Source: JBOGGX01 sp050744245 (GTDB taxonomy: Bacteria > Actinomycetota > Acidimicrobiia > Acidimicrobiales > JBOGGX01). From it: a stretch of 47,714 bases of DNA. The stretch covers positions 1 to 47,714 of the forward strand of contig JBOGGX010000308.1 in the NCBI GenBank assembly GCA_050744245.1. The letters run 5' to 3'. Below the pieces are notes generated by a model that searched no databases, was not told where the DNA came from, and saw only the letters and a program-made list of their open reading frames with translations. This document shows, piece after piece, positions 7,648 through 15,015 of this stretch. Each line of letters starts with the position of its first letter. Positions within the stretch are counted from its first letter, which is position 1. The translations under genes and the position numbers were made by a program.

Positions 7648-9732
7648 GTGCACCCCGTCCCCGCCGGCCCCGCTGCGGCCAGGGTCGACGCGTTGCTCGA
7701 CGGTCTCAACGAGGCCCAGCGGCGAGCGGTGACCACCGAGGGCGCGCCGCTGTGCATCGTCGCCGGCGCGGGGTCGGGCAAGACCAGGGTGCTGACCAGA
7801 CGGATCGGCTTCCGCTGCCTCACCGGGTCGATCGATCCCCGCCACGTCCTGGCCGTGACCTTCACCCGCAAGGCGGGGGGCGAGCTCCGCTCGCGGCTCC
7901 GTCGTCTAGGCCTGCGGCAGGAGGTCACCGCCGGCACCTTCCACGCCCTGGCCTACGCCCAGCTCCGACTGCTGTGGTCAGAACGCGGGACGACCCCGCC
8001 CGCCCTGCTCGAACGCAAGGCCGGACTCCTCGCCAGGATCGGACCCGGCGGCGGCCGGTCGACGGCCGCCGTCCTCGCCGGCGAGATCGAGTGGGCCAAG
8101 GCCAGGATCATCGCCCCGTCCGGCTACGCCGCGGCCGCGACCGCGGCGGGACGCCGGCCGCCCGTGAGCCTCGACGAGATGACCGCCGTCTTCCGGCGCT
8201 ACGAGGAGGAGAAGCGGCGCCGAGGCCTGGTCGACTTCGACGACCTTCTTTGGCAGTGCATCGAGCAGCTCGAGCACGACACCGAGCTGGCCGCGGCCCA
8301 GCGGTGGCGGTTCCGCCACCTGTTCGTCGACGAGTTCCAGGACGCCAACCCGCTCCAGCATCGTCTGCTCGAGGCGTGGCGCGGCGACCGGCTCGACCTG
8401 TGCGTCGTCGGCGACCCGAACCAGGCCATCTACGGCTGGAACGGCGCCGATCCCGGCCTGCTGACCGGCTTCGGCGAGCGGTTCCCGGGCGCCGAGGTCG
8501 TCGTCCTCGATCTCAACTACCGCTCGACCCCAGAGATCGTGGCCACGGCCAACGCCGTGCTCCGGTGGACGGAGGCGGGCGCGACCGGCATCGGGCTGAC
8601 CCGGTTGCGGGCGACCAGGCCCGAGGGCCGGATCCCGGTCGAGCTCGTCCACCCCACCGATCGTCTCGAGGCCCACTCGGTGGCCAGGAGCGTGCTCGAC
8701 CGGCACGGCCCAGGTGTGCCGTGGTCGCACCAGGCCGTCCTCTGCCGTACCAACGCCCAGACCGTGCTCTTGGAGGAGGCGCTCAAGGAGATCGGCGTCC
8801 CCTACCGCGTCAGGGGCAGGCCGTTCATCGAGCTCCCTGAGGTGCGCGACACGCTCCGGACGATGGGTTCGTCACGGGCGCCGTTCCCCAACACCATCGC
8901 CGGCATCGAGTCGGCGATCACGGCGGCGACGCCCGACGGCGAGGAACGGCCGCCGGGCGACGCCGAGACGACCAGGGTCGCGAACGTGCAAGAGCTGCTG
9001 CGGCTGGCCGACCAGTTCGCCTCGGCCGAGCGGCAGCCCAGCGCGGGCGGCTTCCGGGCCTGGCTCATCGCCATGCTAGGGGGCGAGGACGCCGGCGGGA
9101 CTCGCGACGCCGTCGAGGTGGTCACGTTCCACGCGGCCAAGGGCCTCGAATGGCCCATCGTCTACGTCACCGGTCTCGAGGAGGGGCTGGTCCCGATCGG
9201 GCACGCGCGGACACCGACCGAGCTGGTCGAGGAACGGCGGCTGTTCTACGTGGCCGTGACCAGGGCCCAGGACGAGCTGTCGCTCTCGTGGGCGCGGCGC
9301 CGAACGTTCGGCACGCGCACCCTCACCCGGTCGCGGTCCGTCTACCTGACCGAGGTCGAGCCCGCCCTGGCCGCGCTGCGGGCCGGGCAACGCCCGGCCG
9401 ACTGGAGGGCGCATCTCGACCGAGAGCGGCAGCGGCTGCATGCCGGTCGGTCTGAGCGACCCGGACGGGTCGAGCGCGGCCCCCACGACGTCGAGCTCCC
9501 GCCCGCGGCCCGCCGGCTGTTCGACGACCTGTGCCGGTGGCGGTCTGACGCGGCCCGGGCGGCCAACGTCCCGGCCCACGTGGTGTTCACCGACAGCACG
9601 CTGCGCGCCATCGCCCTGACCCGGCCCGGGTCGTCCACCGAGCTCGAAGGCGTGGCCGGGGTCGGACCGGTGCGGGCGGCGCGGTTCGGGGCCGCCGTCT
9701 TGAAGGTCGTCACCGCATCGTCACGGGCGTGA
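7648..9732 (+). CDS. uvrD2: UvrD2-like SF1A DNA helicase with HRDC domain
   Basis: A 3'-5' DNA helicase/translocase of 694 residues. Motifs in order: AGAGSGKTRVLT (Walker A, about 39-50), VTFTRKAGGELRSR, VDEFQDANPLQH (Walker B), GDPNQAIYGWNGADP, LNYRSTPEIVATAN, VVTFHAAKGLEWPIVYVTGLEEG and LFYVAVTRAQDEL. The last about 75 residues (ARRLFDDLCRWRSDAAR to the end) form an HRDC domain, as in actinobacterial UvrD2. The cysteine cluster known from mycobacterial UvrD2 between helicase core and tail is not seen: that stretch is Arg-rich and Cys-free. Upstream in-frame codons overlap the divergent peptidase gene and are rejected. Confidence 0.88.
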   Translation: MHPVPAGPAAARVDALLDGLNEAQRRAVTTEGAPLCIVAGAGSGKTRVLTRRIGFRCLTGSIDPRHVLAVTFTRKAGGELRSRLRRLGLRQEVTAGTFHALAYAQLRLLWSERGTTPPALLERKAGLLARIGPGGGRSTAAVLAGEIEWAKARIIAPSGYAAAATAAGRRPPVSLDEMTAVFRRYEEEKRRRGLVDFDDLLWQCIEQLEHDTELAAAQRWRFRHLFVDEFQDANPLQHRLLEAWRGDRLDLCVVGDPNQAIYGWNGADPGLLTGFGERFPGAEVVVLDLNYRSTPEIVATANAVLRWTEAGATGIGLTRLRATRPEGRIPVELVHPTDRLEAHSVARSVLDRHGPGVPWSHQAVLCRTNAQTVLLEEALKEIGVPYRVRGRPFIELPEVRDTLRTMGSSRAPFPNTIAGIESAITAATPDGEERPPGDAETTRVANVQELLRLADQFASAERQPSAGGFRAWLIAMLGGEDAGGTRDAVEVVTFHAAKGLEWPIVYVTGLEEGLVPIGHARTPTELVEERRLFYVAVTRAQDELSLSWARRRTFGTRTLTRSRSVYLTEVEPALAALRAGQRPADWRAHLDRERQRLHAGRSERPGRVERGPHDVELPPAARRLFDDLCRWRSDAARAANVPAHVVFTDSTLRAIALTRPGSSTELEGVAGVGPVRAARFGAAVLKVVTASSRA

Positions 9733-9861
9733 GCGAGCCCGAAGGGCGAGCGAACCATCAACACCGCCTGCCTTCGCCGCGAAGCGGCGAAGAGCTCATT
9801 GGTGCCCCGTGGGCCGGTGGTGATGTGCGTCGGCGTCATCCGAGGATGGGCACCAATGAGC
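9730..9861 (+). repeat. Structured intergenic repeat, family 1, copy 1
   Basis: A 132-bp element starting at the uvrD2 stop codon and ending inside the first codons of the next gene. It carries GCCC-GAA-GGGC (about 9737-9747), a perfect 9-bp hairpin CTTCGCCGC-GAA-GCGGCGAAG (9772-9792), and long inverted arms GCTCATTGGTGCCC (9794-9807) and GGGCACCAATGAGC (9848-9861). By hand alignment it matches copy 3 with about 18 differences, including one indel. The right arm supplies the ATG at 9856. Confidence 0.85.
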
Positions 9862-10371
9862 CATGCTGTCGCCGTGGACTTCCGGATCGAGCAGCGCATC
9901 CCCGGCTCCATCGACGACGTCGCCCGGGCCTACACCGATCCTGGCCTGTACGCCACGTTGGGCGGGCTGCCCAAGATCGGGAAACCGGAGGTGCTGGCGC
10001 GGGAGGAGGACGGCGACACCGTCCGCCTGCGCATCCGGTTCCGGTTCGTCGCCGACCTGCCGTCGGCCGCCACCGCCGTGCTCGATCCGAAGAAGCTCAC
10101 CTGGGTCGAGGAGTCGACCCACGATCTGGCCGGGCACGCCGTCGCCTGGCGACTCGTGCCCGACAACTACGGCCACCGGTTCCGGGCCAACGGATCGTCG
10201 GTCTACCGGTCCGACGGCGAGGTCACCGTACGCCAGACCAAGGGCGACCTCGTGGTCAAGACCCCGTTCGTCGGCCGCCTGGTCGAGCGGGCCCTGGTCT
10301 CGGGGATGAAGGAGCATCTCGACGCGGAGGCGCCGAGGGTGGCGGCCTGGGTTGCGGCCCACGAGACGTAG
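9856..10371 (+). CDS. DUF2505-like protein (SRPBCC/polyketide-cyclase fold)
   Basis: 171 residues resembling the actinobacterial DUF2505 family: FRIEQRIPGSIDDVARAYTD, GLPKIGKPEVLAREEDGDTV, LDPKKLTWVEESTHD and a C-terminal helix LVERALVSGMKEHLDAEA. The fold is expected to form a hydrophobic pocket; ligand and function are unknown. The start ATG at 9856 lies within the right arm of the repeat that fills the gap after uvrD2 (GCACCAATGAGC), with GAGGAT eight bases upstream as a possible -10 box. An upstream in-frame GTG at 9799 would translate the repeat and is rejected. Confidence 0.75.
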   Translation: MSHAVAVDFRIEQRIPGSIDDVARAYTDPGLYATLGGLPKIGKPEVLAREEDGDTVRLRIRFRFVADLPSAATAVLDPKKLTWVEESTHDLAGHAVAWRLVPDNYGHRFRANGSSVYRSDGEVTVRQTKGDLVVKTPFVGRLVERALVSGMKEHLDAEAPRVAAWVAAHET

Positions 10372-10400
10372 TTCTGAGCGCGCGGCCTCGTCCGGCGGGG

Positions 10401-10413
10401 CAGACTGGTGGCG
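10401..10413 (+). promoter_or_regulatory. Leaderless-type -10 box for the sigma-region-4-like gene
   Basis: CAGACT (10401-10406) is seven bases before ATG 10414. The alternative GTG at 10408 would fall inside this spacing. Confidence 0.4.
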
Positions 10414-10740
10414 ATGGCCGGCTCGCTGTCATGGATCGACGGCAACGACAACGACGACTCCTGGCCCAGCGACGAGGGGTGGCCGTACTCGGACGCCGAC
10501 GGTGCCGCCGCCGAGACCACCGAGCTCGATGACGAACTGGTCAGCCTGCATGCGGCGGCGCCGCATCTGTTCGACGACCTCCAACCGGTCGAGCGCCGGG
10601 TGGTGCGGGCCCGCTTCGGGCTCGACGGCGGCCCGGCCCGCAGCCTCAAGCGGCTCCAGCATGAGCTCGGGCTTCCCCGCGACGACCTGCGCCTGGCCTA
10701 CGCGGAAGGCCTGGCCAAACTGCGCCGGCATCTCCGCTGA
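10414..10740 (+). CDS. Small protein resembling sigma-factor region 4 alone
   Basis: 108 residues. The first half is acidic and low in order (NDNDDSW, SDADGAAAETTELDDELVS). The second half, LFDDLQPVERRVVRARFGLDG followed by SLKRLQHELGLPRDDLRLAY and EGLAKLRRHL, follows the region 4 helix-turn-helix of primary sigma factors (LxxxERxVIRLRFGLdG...lG.sreRVRQIE..alxKLR). Region 2, needed for -10 melting, is absent, so it is not a full sigma factor. It may bind RNA polymerase or -35 DNA. GTG 10408 is a possible alternative start with GGGG seven bases upstream. Confidence 0.65.
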   Translation: MAGSLSWIDGNDNDDSWPSDEGWPYSDADGAAAETTELDDELVSLHAAAPHLFDDLQPVERRVVRARFGLDGGPARSLKRLQHELGLPRDDLRLAYAEGLAKLRRHLR

Positions 10741-10836
10741 CCGACCCTCGGTTCTGTGTCGGGTTGGGCTCGCTATGGGTGCCAAACTCTCCACAGAACA
10801 GCGCGTCGCGAGCCATCTCGTCGTGGCGGTCGGGCG

Positions 10837-11610
10837 TCAGATGTCGAACTCGGCGACGATGGGCGCGTGGTCGGACGGTCCCTGACCCTTGCGGGCGTTG
10901 CGATCGACGAGGATCCACTCCAACCGGTCGGCCAGCGACGCGGTCGCCAGCATGAGGTCGATGCGCATGCCCAGGTGCTTGTGAAAGTTGCCAGCCCGAT
11001 AGTCCCACCACGTGAACAGGCCGCCCTCCTCATGGCGTTGCCGGAACACGTCGACCAGACCCCACGCTTCGATGTCGGCCAGCGCGCCACGCTCGGCCGG
11101 CGTCACGTGGGTGGCGCCGATGTACTTCGCCGGGTCGTAGACGTCCCGGTCGTCGGAGGCGATGTTGAAGTCGCCGCACAGGAGCAGGTTCTCGGAGGGT
11201 TCGCAGGCGTCGAGGTGGCGCCGGAGCCTGGCCAGCCACGCGAGCTTCATCTGGAACTGCTCGTGTTCGGGTGACCGACCGTTCGGAACATAGAGGGTCG
11301 CGACCCGCACCGGTCCGCACGTGGCCGAGATCAGCCGGGCCTCGGTCGACGGAACCGGGTCGTCGCCGGCGAAGCCGTTCGCCGGGTCTGACAGCCCGAC
11401 CCTGGACAGGATGGCAACGCCGTTCCAACGACCCCCCCCGTGGTACACGGCGTCGTAGCCCAGGGCTCGGAAGGCCAGCGCCGGAAAGGCGTCGTCGCTC
11501 AGCTTGGTCTCCTGCATGCACAGCACGTCGGGCCGGATCTCGGCCAGCCACCCCTCGACCCGCGGCAGGCGAGCCTTGAGCGAGTTGACGTTCCAGGTCG
11601 CGATGCGCAT
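10837..11610 (-). CDS. xthA: Exodeoxyribonuclease III
   Basis: A 257-residue member of the exonuclease/endonuclease/phosphatase fold that cleaves at abasic sites and trims 3' ends during base excision repair. Diagnostic pieces: MRIATWNVNSLKARLPRV, LCMQETKL, LYVPNGRSPEHEQFQMKLAW, LCGDFNIASDDRDVYDP, FTWWDYRAGNFHKHLGMRIDL and the final SDHAPIVAEF. ATG 11610 is used because the protein family begins there (MRIATWNVN); six extra residues are possible from 11628. It is 27 bases downstream of an acyl-CoA ligase on the same strand and convergent with the sigma-region-4-like gene. Confidence 0.94.
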   Translation of the reverse strand: MRIATWNVNSLKARLPRVEGWLAEIRPDVLCMQETKLSDDAFPALAFRALGYDAVYHGGGRWNGVAILSRVGLSDPANGFAGDDPVPSTEARLISATCGPVRVATLYVPNGRSPEHEQFQMKLAWLARLRRHLDACEPSENLLLCGDFNIASDDRDVYDPAKYIGATHVTPAERGALADIEAWGLVDVFRQRHEEGGLFTWWDYRAGNFHKHLGMRIDLMLATASLADRLEWILVDRNARKGQGPSDHAPIVAEFDI

Positions 11611-11637
11611 CGGGGTCACCCTACGCACCGGGGCGGG

Positions 11638-13332
11638 CTACGCCTTGAGGTCGGGGAAGTCCTCCTCCCAGAACTCCCCGGGGCGACGGGGATCTTCCGC
11701 CGGACGGGCCTGTTCCTCGGTGCGCAGCTCGACCCGGCGGATCTTGCCCGAGATCGTCTTGGGCAGCTCGTGGAACTCGAGCCGGCGGATGCGCTTGAAC
11801 GCGGAGAGCCGGCCCCGGCAGAAGCGCAGGATCGACTCCGCCGTCTCGGCCGTCGGCGCCCGCCCTGCGGTCAGGACGACGAACGCCTTGGGTACGGCCA
11901 AGCGGGTCGGATCGGGCGACGGCACCACCGCGGCCTCGGCCACCGCCTCGTGCTCGATGAGCACGCTCTCGAGCTCGAAGGGGCTGACGCGGTAGTCGGA
12001 CGCCTTGAACACGTCGTCGGCCCGGCCGACGTAGGTGAGGTAGCCGTCGGCGTCGCGGCGGGCCACGTCGCCGGTGTGGTAGTAGCCGCCGCGGGTGGCG
12101 TCGGCCGTGCGTTCGGGATCGTCGCGGTACCCGGTCATCAGTCCGAGCGGCCGCTCGGCCAGGTCGAGGCTGATCTCGCCCTCCTCGGCCGGGTTGCCTT
12201 CGGGATCGAGGAGCACCACCGGATAACCGGGCATCGGCCTGCCCATCGAACCCGGCTTGACGTGCATGCCCGGTGAGTTTCCCACCTGGCAGGTGGTCTC
12301 GGTCTGGCCGAACCCGTCACGCAGGGTCAGGCCCCAGGCCTGACGCACCTGGTCGATCACCTCCGGGTTGAGCGGTTCGCCCGCGCCCACCACCTCCCGC
12401 AGCCGCACCGGCCAGTCGCCCAGCCGCTGCTGGATGAGCATCCGCCACACCGTCGGCGGCGCGCAGAGCGTCTCGACCTCGCACCGCACGAGCGTGTCGA
12501 GCAGGGCGCCGGCGTCGAATCGGGCGTGGTTGAACACGAGCACGGTCGCCTCGGCGTTCCACGGGGCGTAGAAGTTGCTCCACGCGTGCTTGGCCCAGCC
12601 GGGCGAGCTGACGTTGAGGTGGACGTCGCCCGGCTGCAGCCCGATCCAGAACATCGTCGACAGGTGACCCACCGGGTAGCTGGCGTGGGTGTGCTCGACC
12701 AGCTTCGGCAGCGACGTCGTGCCCGACGTGAAGTAGAGCAACAGCGGGTCGGTGGCCATCGTGGCGCGGTCCGGTGAGAACGATGTCGCGGCCCCGTCGG
12801 CCTCGGCCAACGGCGTCCAACCCTCGAACTCGCCGGCGACGACGATCCGGCCGTAGTCGCCGGGCAGAGCGTCGAACCGGGCCGCCAGCGACGGCTCGGC
12901 GATCGCGTGGGCCACCCGGCCCCGCTCGAGCCGGTCGGCCAGGTCGCTCTCGCCGAGGAGGGTCGACGCCGGGATGATGACCGCACCCAGCTTCATGGCG
13001 GCGAGCATCACCTCCCACAGCGGGACGATGTTGCCCACCATGAGCAGGATCCGGTCGCCCGGCCCGACCCCGTGATCGCGGAGGAAGTTGGCCACCTGGT
13101 TGGATCGGGCGGCCAGCTCGGCGAACGTGCGCCGGTCGTCGGGGGCATCCTGGTTGACGACCCAGAGGGCGGAGCGGTCCGGGTTGGCCGCGGCCACCGC
13201 ATCGAAGTGGTCGAGCGCCCAGTTGAACGCGTCGAGCTCCGGCCACCGGAACTCACGCACCGCCGCGTCGTGGTCGCTCCGCAGCTTGAACAGCAGGTCG
13301 CGGGAGGCGAGGAACGTGTCGATCGACCTCAT
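11638..13332 (-). CDS. AMP-forming acyl-CoA synthetase (acetyl-CoA synthetase-like clade)
   Basis: 564 residues. Activates a carboxylic acid to acyl-AMP and then acyl-CoA. The P-loop LYFTSGTTSLPKLVEHTH, DGFGQTETTCQVGNSPGM (A5), YYHTGDVARRDADGYLTYVGRADDVFK (A7-A8) and ELPKTISGKIRRVELR (catalytic Lys) are present. The N-terminal FNWALDHFDAVAAANPDRSALWVV resembles benzoate/medium-chain and acetyl-CoA synthetase relatives rather than FadD. The substrate cannot be read from sequence. ATG 13332 lies in the terminal arm of a structured repeat (GCACCAATGAGG); an upstream ATG at 13347 is in frame but less likely. Confidence 0.88.
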   Translation of the reverse strand: MRSIDTFLASRDLLFKLRSDHDAAVREFRWPELDAFNWALDHFDAVAAANPDRSALWVVNQDAPDDRRTFAELAARSNQVANFLRDHGVGPGDRILLMVGNIVPLWEVMLAAMKLGAVIIPASTLLGESDLADRLERGRVAHAIAEPSLAARFDALPGDYGRIVVAGEFEGWTPLAEADGAATSFSPDRATMATDPLLLYFTSGTTSLPKLVEHTHASYPVGHLSTMFWIGLQPGDVHLNVSSPGWAKHAWSNFYAPWNAEATVLVFNHARFDAGALLDTLVRCEVETLCAPPTVWRMLIQQRLGDWPVRLREVVGAGEPLNPEVIDQVRQAWGLTLRDGFGQTETTCQVGNSPGMHVKPGSMGRPMPGYPVVLLDPEGNPAEEGEISLDLAERPLGLMTGYRDDPERTADATRGGYYHTGDVARRDADGYLTYVGRADDVFKASDYRVSPFELESVLIEHEAVAEAAVVPSPDPTRLAVPKAFVVLTAGRAPTAETAESILRFCRGRLSAFKRIRRLEFHELPKTISGKIRRVELRTEEQARPAEDPRRPGEFWEEDFPDLKA

Positions 13333-13453
13333 TGGTGCGCCGTCCAAGTGCGAGACGACGGTTCAACAATGCCGGTTCTGAGCACCAACGAGCTCTTCGC
13401 CGCTCCGCGGCGAAGACAAACCGAGTTGATGGTTCGCTCGCTGTGCTCGTTCA
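13328..13453 (-). repeat. Structured intergenic repeat, family 1, copy 2
   Basis: Oriented leftwards, towards the acyl-CoA synthetase. The 9-bp hairpin is kept at 13395-13415 (CTTCGCCGC / GCGGCGAAG, loop TCC on the + strand). Inverted arms are GCTCGTTGGTGC and GCACCAATGAGG in the leftward sense, and the second contains the start codon of the synthetase. The outer block TGAACGAGCACAGCGAGCG is diverged from copies 1 and 3, and the roughly 43-bp interval between the arms differs almost completely. Confidence 0.8.
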
Positions 13454-13566
13454 CGGTTCGCCCTCCACGTTCGCTCCACTCCTCGACCGTACCCCCGCTC
13501 AGAGGTCGCGGATCCGGCGACAGGGGTTGCCCACGGCGCCACTCTCCCGTGGCCCTTCCGTTCGGC

Positions 13567-13578
13567 GAGAATGGAGCC
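13567..13578 (+). promoter_or_regulatory. Leaderless-type -10 box for the AhpD-like gene
   Basis: GAGAAT (13567-13572) followed by GGAGCC and then ATG 13579. The same twelve bases GAGAATGGAGCC precede the GTG of the VanW gene at 28704. Confidence 0.55.
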
Positions 13579-14178
13579 ATGCCGCCTCCGTTCCCCATCA
13601 GCGTCTTCCCGGTGCCGACGCTCGACGAGCTGCCCGACGACATCCGCGACCGGATCAAGGCGGTCGCCGAGGAGTCCGGGTTCGTGCCCAACGTGTTCGT
13701 GGCCCTGGCCCACCGGCCCGAGCAGTTCCGGGCCTTCTTCGCCTACCACGACGAGCTCATGGAGCGCGACAGCGCACTGACCAAGACCGAGCGCGAGATG
13801 ATCGTCGTCGCCACCAGCGCGGCCAACGACTGCCACTACTGCGTCATCGCCCACGGCGCCATCCTCCGCATCCGGGCCAAGAACCCCCTCGTGGCCGACC
13901 AGGTGGCGGTGAACCACCGCAGGGCCGACATCTCCGAGCGCCAGAAGGCGATGATCGACTTCGCGGTCAAGCTGGCACTGCACCCGGGCGAGGTGGGCGG
14001 CGACGATCGGGCCCGGCTGCGGGAGCACGGGTTCAGCGACGGGGCCATCTGGGACATCGGTGCGGTCACCGCGTTCTTCGCCCTGTCGAACCGCATGGCG
14101 AACCTGCTCGAGCTGCGGCCCAACGACGAGTTCTTCGGGATGGGCCGCGACATCAAACCCAAGGAGCACGCGTCATGA
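13579..14178 (+). CDS. Peroxidase-related AhpD-like protein (carboxymuconolactone decarboxylase fold)
   Basis: 199 residues of the alkylhydroperoxidase AhpD superfamily, peroxidase-related branch. FPVPTLDELPDDIRDRI leads to a helical domain with SGFVPNVFVALAHRPEQF, LTKTEREMIVVATSAANDC and the redox centre CHYCVIAHG (CxxC and His), then ADISERQKAMIDFAVKLA and FFALSNRMANLLELRPN. It probably reduces or detoxifies peroxides or acts on an organic acid; the exact substrate is unknown. Its TGA overlaps the ATG of the enoyl-CoA hydratase gene (ATGA), so the two are translationally coupled. Confidence 0.87.
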   Translation: MPPPFPISVFPVPTLDELPDDIRDRIKAVAEESGFVPNVFVALAHRPEQFRAFFAYHDELMERDSALTKTEREMIVVATSAANDCHYCVIAHGAILRIRAKNPLVADQVAVNHRRADISERQKAMIDFAVKLALHPGEVGGDDRARLREHGFSDGAIWDIGAVTAFFALSNRMANLLELRPNDEFFGMGRDIKPKEHAS

Positions 14179-14951
14179 GCAGCTACGACCACGTGATCGT
14201 CGAACGTCGCGACGCCTTCACCACGATCGTCATGAACCTACCGGAGCGGCGCAACGCCCTGTCGCGGGCGCATCTTCGCGAGCTGCTCGATGCGTTCAGG
14301 CGGGCGGGCGAGAGCGACGCTCGGGGGATCATCCTGGCCGGCAACGGACCGGTGTTCTCGGCCGGGCACGACCTCGGTGAGGTGCGCGGCGCCGACCTCG
14401 TGGCGGCGCGGGAGCTGCTCGTCACCTGCGAGGAGCTGATGCTGACCATCGTCGGCATCCCGCAGCCGGTGGTGGCCCGGGTCCACGCGCTGGCGACGGC
14501 GGCCGGCTGCCAACTCGTCGCCGCGTGCGATCTGGCCGTGGCCGCCGACTCGGCCGGCTTCGCCATCCCCGGAGGCAAGGGAGGCTGGTTCTGCCATACG
14601 CCGCTGGTGGCCGTGGCCCGCAACGTCGGCCGCAAGCGGGCGGCCGAGATGGCACTCACCGGCGACACGATCGACGCGGCCACCGCCCTCGAGTGGGGTC
14701 TGGTCAACCGGGTCGTCCCGGCCGCCGAGCTCGAGCGGGAGACCCTCGCCCTTCTCGAGCGAGCCACCCGCGGGAGCGCCCTCTCGAAGGGCCTGGGCAA
14801 GGACGGCTTCTACCATCAGATCGACCTCGACCTGCGCCAGGCCTATGCCTACGCCACCGAACTGATGGCCGCGGCCAGCCAGACGGCCGACGCGCAGGAG
14901 GGCATGGCGTCGTTCCTGGAGAAGCGTCCGCCGAAGTGGACCAACCGCTGA
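14175..14951 (+). CDS. Enoyl-CoA hydratase/isomerase family protein
   Basis: 258 residues of the crotonase fold. LPERRNALSRAHLRELLDAF is followed by the oxyanion-hole segments FSAGHDLGEV and the glycine-containing HALATAAGCQLVAACDLAVAAD, with KRAAEMALTGDTIDAATALEWGLVNRVVP near the end. The CoA-binding fold is clear, but the usual catalytic glutamates of hydratases are not obvious after ACDLAVAADSAGFAIPGGKGG, so isomerase or another activity is possible. Coupled to the AhpD-like gene by ATGA overlap, which suggests a shared oxidative or lipid-breakdown role. Confidence 0.87.
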   Translation: MSSYDHVIVERRDAFTTIVMNLPERRNALSRAHLRELLDAFRRAGESDARGIILAGNGPVFSAGHDLGEVRGADLVAARELLVTCEELMLTIVGIPQPVVARVHALATAAGCQLVAACDLAVAADSAGFAIPGGKGGWFCHTPLVAVARNVGRKRAAEMALTGDTIDAATALEWGLVNRVVPAAELERETLALLERATRGSALSKGLGKDGFYHQIDLDLRQAYAYATELMAAASQTADAQEGMASFLEKRPPKWTNR

Positions 14952-15015
14952 GCCGACGCGGGCCGCCACGTCGATCTCGGGTGAATCTGCCCCGACGGGG
15001 TCGGGGCCCGGTTCG

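Noticed and set aside
10741..10836. Inverted words GTTCTGTG and CACAGAAC between convergent genes
   Set aside because: The arms are eight bases and about 34 apart; too weak to call a terminator or a repeat copy.
12907..13578. A longer start for the AhpD-like protein extending across the repeat
   Set aside because: The extension is antisense to the acyl-CoA ligase and crosses the repeat; homologous sequence begins at ATG 13579.
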